A DNA stretch of 7,361 nt from an uncultured cyanobacterium. GTDB lineage: Bacteria > Cyanobacteriota > Cyanobacteriia > Cyanobacteriales > Geitlerinemataceae. The stretch covers positions 1-7,361 of the forward strand of contig CAKZKB010000002.1 of the NCBI GenBank assembly GCA_937121005.1, in the 5' to 3' direction. Both the position numbers and the translations under genes were made by a program. A model generated the notes under the pieces. The model saw only the letters and a program-made list of their open reading frames with translations. It did not search any database and had not been told where the DNA came from. Positions 5,454 to 7,361 of the stretch are shown piece by piece; position 1 is the first letter of the stretch; the number at the start of each line of letters is the position of its first letter.

Positions 5454-5917
5454 TGTTTCCCTCCGTCTCGATCGGCTTGCTGTTGCGATCGCGGTTGCTT
5501 CCAAGCGGCGATCGCCCGTCCTAGATTGATTTTAAACTCACTCATTCCCAAAAAGCTGCCGGGTTCGTCTTCGTCCCAAGATGCTGATAGGGCTCCGTAG
5601 CTCAAACCAAGAACTCCCAATCCCAAAAAGCCCGCACTCGTCAAGACTACTGCGGCATGGGGCAGGGGGAACCAGTCTTTAGTGACAATAAAATAACTGG
5701 CCACCATCGTCAAAACGCCCAACAGCGTTGGGGTAACGCTCAGTACGGCCATGCGAGCGAGGATGCGCTGGCCGACGACTTCGGGCATGGGATCGACGCG
5801 ATCGCCCGCAGCAGTAGCAGTAGAGCGCGATGGCGGCGCGGCGGCTTTTTTCGCCGACTTCGATCGCTTTTTACCGGGTTCAAACGGGAGGCGGCGGCGA
5901 GGAGACTTGGAAGACAC
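5450..5917 (-). CDS. PAM68-like photosystem II assembly protein (DUF3464)
   Basis: The product has 155 residues. It starts with a basic, Ser/Pro/Lys-rich soluble stretch (1-45). Then PMPEVVGQRILARM leads into two membrane helices (about 55-78 and 87-110), joined by a short turn with DWFPLPH. After them come SASWDEDEPGSFLGMSEF and a basic tail. This is the layout of the PAM68 family (Synechocystis Sll0933, plant PAM68), thylakoid proteins that help early photosystem II assembly and chlorophyll insertion into CP47. The start is GTG 5917: an in-frame TGA lies two codons upstream, and no later start keeps the conserved core. No ribosome-binding site is evident. The gene lies 208 bp downstream of rpsO, and its stop overlaps the aroF start, so PAM68 and aroF translation are probably coupled. 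Confidence 0.9.
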   Translation of the reverse strand: MSSKSPRRRLPFEPGKKRSKSAKKAAAPPSRSTATAAGDRVDPMPEVVGQRILARMAVLSVTPTLLGVLTMVASYFIVTKDWFPLPHAAVVLTSAGFLGLGVLGLSYGALSASWDEDEPGSFLGMSEFKINLGRAIAAWKQPRSQQQADRDGGKQ

Positions 5918-5923
5918 GATTCA

Positions 5924-5956
5924 ATTTTAGATTTTAGATTTTAGATTTTAGATTTT
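5924..5956. repeat. Heptamer tandem repeat ATTTTAG
   Basis: Four full copies of ATTTTAG (5924-5951) plus ATTTT lie six bases before the GTG start of the PAM68-like gene. Short heptamer tandem repeats (STRR) are known from filamentous cyanobacteria. Lying in the leader or promoter, copy-number change could alter expression. Confidence 0.9.
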
Positions 5957-6036
5957 GCGGAAAGTTGGGGGTGTAGATTTTCTTCCCCCCAAACTTGCGA
6001 AAAGTCAGGGGCGTAGATTTTCTTCCCCCTGAACTT
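5957..6036. repeat. Two tandem 40-bp hairpin units with compensated stems
   Basis: Unit 1 (5957-5996) and unit 2 (5997-6036) are exactly 40 bp each and aligned without gaps. Each folds as an AAGT/ACTT base, a bulged A, a G/C-rich stem and a loop with GTAGATTTTCTT. Stem pair T5966-A5991 becomes C6006-G6031, and G5967-C5990 becomes A6007-T6030. On the minus strand each stem ends in CTTTTC or CTTTCC, so they may also serve as weak terminators of rpsO. Confidence 0.85.
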
Positions 6037-6044
6037 TTCAAGAC

Positions 6045-6075
6045 CCAAGACGGATCGATCTCAAATCCGCTTTGG
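6045..6075. repeat. Imperfect hairpin downstream of rpsO
   Basis: CCAA-GA-CGGAT (6045-6055) pairs with ATCCG-CT-TTGG (6065-6075) around a symmetric 2x2 internal loop, with a 9-base terminal loop. It is part of the rpsO 3' region. No T-run follows. Confidence 0.5.
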
Positions 6076-6086
6076 TTTGGGTAGGT

Positions 6087-6109
6087 AGTGGGAGCGAGAC
6101 GCTCCCACT
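6087..6109. repeat. Perfect 10-bp palindrome AGTGGGAGCG / CGCTCCCACT
   Basis: A 10-bp perfect stem with a 3-base loop (AGA) lies 16 bp after the rpsO stop. On the plus strand it runs into TTTTGC; on the minus strand no T-run follows. Similar GGGAGCGAGACGCTCCC palindromes are, from memory, widely dispersed in cyanobacterial genomes, so it may be a repeat copy as well as an mRNA end stabiliser. Confidence 0.7.
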
Positions 6110-6125
6110 TTTGCAAGTGGAGAGA

Positions 6126-6395
6126 CTAACCGCGAATTCCCAACCGTTGGATCAGGTTGCGGTAGCGATCGCGATCGTGCTTGTAAATGTATCCCAACAG
6201 GCGTTTGCGCTGGCCGATCATTTTCATCAGGCCTCTTTGGGAGGAGTAATCTTTCTTGTTGCTGCGTAGGTGCAAGCTCAGGCGGTTGATGCGCTCGGTG
6301 AGCATGGCCACTTGCAAATCTGCCGATCCGGTATCCGTTTCGTGGATCTGGTAGGCAGAGACAATTTCTTGTTTCTGTTCGGGGGATAGGCTCAT
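6126..6395 (-). CDS. rpsO: 30S ribosomal protein S15
   Basis: The product has 89 residues, the normal length. It binds 16S rRNA in the central domain and helps assemble the small-subunit platform and an inter-subunit bridge. The sequence shows the family signatures: HETDTGSADLQVAMLTERI (18-36), then LHLRSNKKDYSSQRGLMKMIGQRKRLLGYI with the conserved HxxxNKKDxxSxRGL-type block, ending in a basic tail. The start is ATG 6395; no ribosome-binding site is evident, which is common in cyanobacteria. An extended -10 lies upstream at 6432-6437. The PAM68-like gene follows on the same strand after a repeat-filled gap. Elsewhere S15 represses its own translation through its leader, but the roughly 30-base leader here shows no clear structure of that kind. 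Confidence 0.97.
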   Translation of the reverse strand: MSLSPEQKQEIVSAYQIHETDTGSADLQVAMLTERINRLSLHLRSNKKDYSSQRGLMKMIGQRKRLLGYIYKHDRDRYRNLIQRLGIRG

Positions 6396-6431
6396 AAGGA
6401 GCGCGGTCTAGTAAAATTGCGACGATTAACC

Positions 6432-6440
6432 ATCATAGCA
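6432..6440 (-). promoter_or_regulatory. Extended -10 promoter for rpsO
   Basis: On the minus strand TG-C-TATGAT (6440-6432) is an extended -10 element. No good -35 lies 17 bases upstream. Transcription would start near 6425, about 30 bases before the rpsO ATG. Confidence 0.5.
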
Positions 6441-6906
6441 CGCGCTAACGAAAATCGATCGCCTTCGGTAGACAGATGTCATTTTGCCCCATTTTGCGCC
6501 GTAACTTCGCAAAATTTTTACAAACCTGGGGAAAATTAGGCAGATTCGAGACCCAACCTTCGGCTGATGCCCCGTACTACCTCGGTTCTAGCTCGATCGA
6601 CCGACAGCCAATAGGGGTAAAAATCGGGGGGTATGACACCAATACGGCCCCAACGCTGCGATCGCGATCGCACTGGCCCTGTGTTACGAAAAGTTATACC
6701 AGATTTAAGCAAAGAAATTGCCGAGAGGGTGAAAGTGGCACACCGCACAATGCGGAACTGTCGCACCGATACTGCCAATCGGGGAGACTTCACCGCCCTC
6801 GTCCAGACAAATAAAAGGCGATCGCCCCTAGAATCGAATCGATAACTGGCCCTTGCTCGGCCAACATCGAATCCGCAAAGTGCGATCGCCTTCAAGCTCT
6901 CGTGCT

Positions 6907-6926
6907 AGAGAGGTTGCCGCCTCTCT
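6907..6926 (+). repeat. Hairpin in the exoprotein leader
   Basis: AGAGAGG (6907-6913) and CCTCTCT (6920-6926) form a 7-bp stem with a 6-base loop, 45 bp before the exoprotein ATG. Only TTAA follows, so it is more likely a leader structure than a terminator. Confidence 0.5.
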
Positions 6927-6942
6927 TAATACACCGATTTGT

Positions 6943-6960
6943 TACCTACGATCGTAGGTA
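6943..6960. promoter_or_regulatory. 18-bp perfect palindrome before the exoprotein start
   Basis: TACCTACGATCGTAGGTA reads the same on both strands and ends ten bases before the ATG at 6971. It could be a repressor site. In mRNA it would be a stem (with a tight or absent loop) that hides the only purine-rich stretch near the start. Confidence 0.6.
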
Positions 6961-6970
6961 TTAAACTATC

Positions 6971-7361
6971 ATGGTAAATCCACGCAATTTTGTCAACCTC
7001 CCGGCGGGAGTTGGCTGCCTTTGGCTGGCCGCCGCGATCGCCGCTAACGCCCAAGTCGTTCCCGACAGCACCGTTAACACCATTGTTACTCCTAACGGCA
7101 ACAGCTTCGAGATCGAGGGCGGAAGCACCGCCGGAAGCAACCTCTTCCACAGTTTCAGCGAATTTTCCCTTCCGACGGGTAGCGAAGCCTTCTTTAACAA
7201 TGCTGGCGCGATCGATAACATTATCACTCGCGTCACGGGTGGCAGCATCTCCAACATCGACGGCTTAATTCGTGCCAACGGGACAGCCAACCTGTTCCTA
7301 CTTAACCCCAACGGCATCGTTTTCGGCCCCAACGCCAGTTTAGACCTCGGCGGCTCCTTCC
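6971..7361 (+). CDS. Two-partner secretion exoprotein (FHA N-terminal domain), partial
   Basis: The first 130 codons are seen and the gene runs off the window. A signal peptide occupies residues 1-27, with a hydrophobic core GCLWLAAAIAA and a cut after ANA. The hemagglutination-activity (TPS) domain follows: IEGGSTAGSNLFHSFSEF (48-65), AFFNNAGAIDNIITRVTGG (73-91), and the hallmark NLFLLNPNGIVFGPNA (107-122) and GGSF (127-130). Proteins of this type are exported by Sec and pass through an outer-membrane TpsB pore that recognises this domain, then fold into a long beta-helix at the cell surface. In cyanobacteria they are often very large and sometimes carry CHAT or repeat domains. An in-frame TAA at 6962-6964 supports ATG 6971 as the start, though the ribosome-binding site is weak. 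The upstream palindrome may control it. A TpsB partner is not visible. Confidence 0.92.
   Translation, partial: MVNPRNFVNLPAGVGCLWLAAAIAANAQVVPDSTVNTIVTPNGNSFEIEGGSTAGSNLFHSFSEFSLPTGSEAFFNNAGAIDNIITRVTGGSISNIDGLIRANGTANLFLLNPNGIVFGPNASLDLGGSF

Larger units (their letters stand above)
6396..6970. other. 575-bp stretch between divergent rpsO and exoprotein genes
   Basis: The stretch holds the rpsO promoter at one end and the exoprotein leader at the other. Between them, 6470-6890 has open frames on both strands (about 70 codons at 6633-6845 plus, about 119 codons at 6536-6895 minus), but I recognise neither and see no start signals. The stretch is rich in HIP1-type GATCG words and contains the 16-mer shared with 3929-3944. 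It may be a decayed or repetitive element. Confidence 0.5.

Noticed and set aside
6087..6109. Rho-independent terminator of rpsO
   Set aside because: The stem is strong but the T-run is on the plus strand, opposite to rpsO. It is kept as a palindromic repeat instead.
6536..6895. 119-codon minus-strand open frame
   Set aside because: It overlaps plus-strand open frames in GC-rich HIP1 sequence, has no recognisable domain, and lacks a start signal.

Overview
The window comes from a cyanobacterial chromosome, probably a filamentous or colony-forming lineage. The octamer GCGATCGC (HIP1) occurs about a dozen times. The window also carries a PAM68-type photosystem II assembly protein, a cyanobacterial-style DAHP synthase, a CYP120-like P450 remnant, a heptamer tandem repeat, and an NHLP-type RiPP precursor. 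I cannot name the species.

Positions 1-1075 are a gene graveyard. On the minus strand lies a cytochrome P450 that kept its heme-binding end but lost about 200 internal residues. On the plus strand lie pieces of an Rpn/DUF4351-type protein, including two copies of the start of the DUF4351 domain about 266 bp apart.

Positions 1075-3500 (minus strand) hold the most interesting part, a small peptide natural-product locus. A precursor has a nitrile-hydratase-like (NHLP) leader and a C-terminal core of three nine-residue repeats ending in Ser-Ala-Ser-Cys. It is followed by a short protein matching only the leader-binding front end of TOMM cyclodehydratases, then a two-part GNAT acetyltransferase. 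A hairpin follows the precursor and a terminator follows the leader-binding gene. A promoter-like sequence and operator-like repeats lie 320-430 bp upstream of the precursor. No YcaO, protease or transporter gene is in the window, so the modifying enzymes must be elsewhere or the locus is degenerate.

Positions 3205-4394 are about 1.2 kb with no convincing gene.

Positions 4333-6440 (minus strand) are core genes in the order rpsO, PAM68-like protein, DAHP synthase, with a strong terminator at the end. The last two overlap by GTGA and are probably translationally coupled. The 208 bp between rpsO and the PAM68 gene is built almost entirely of hairpins and repeats. These include two adjacent 40-bp hairpin units whose stems differ by two compensatory base-pair swaps.

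Positions 6396-6970 have no recognised gene. From 6971 to the window end (plus strand) is the start of a large secreted two-partner-secretion exoprotein (FHA-type N-terminal domain), preceded by an 18-bp perfect palindrome.
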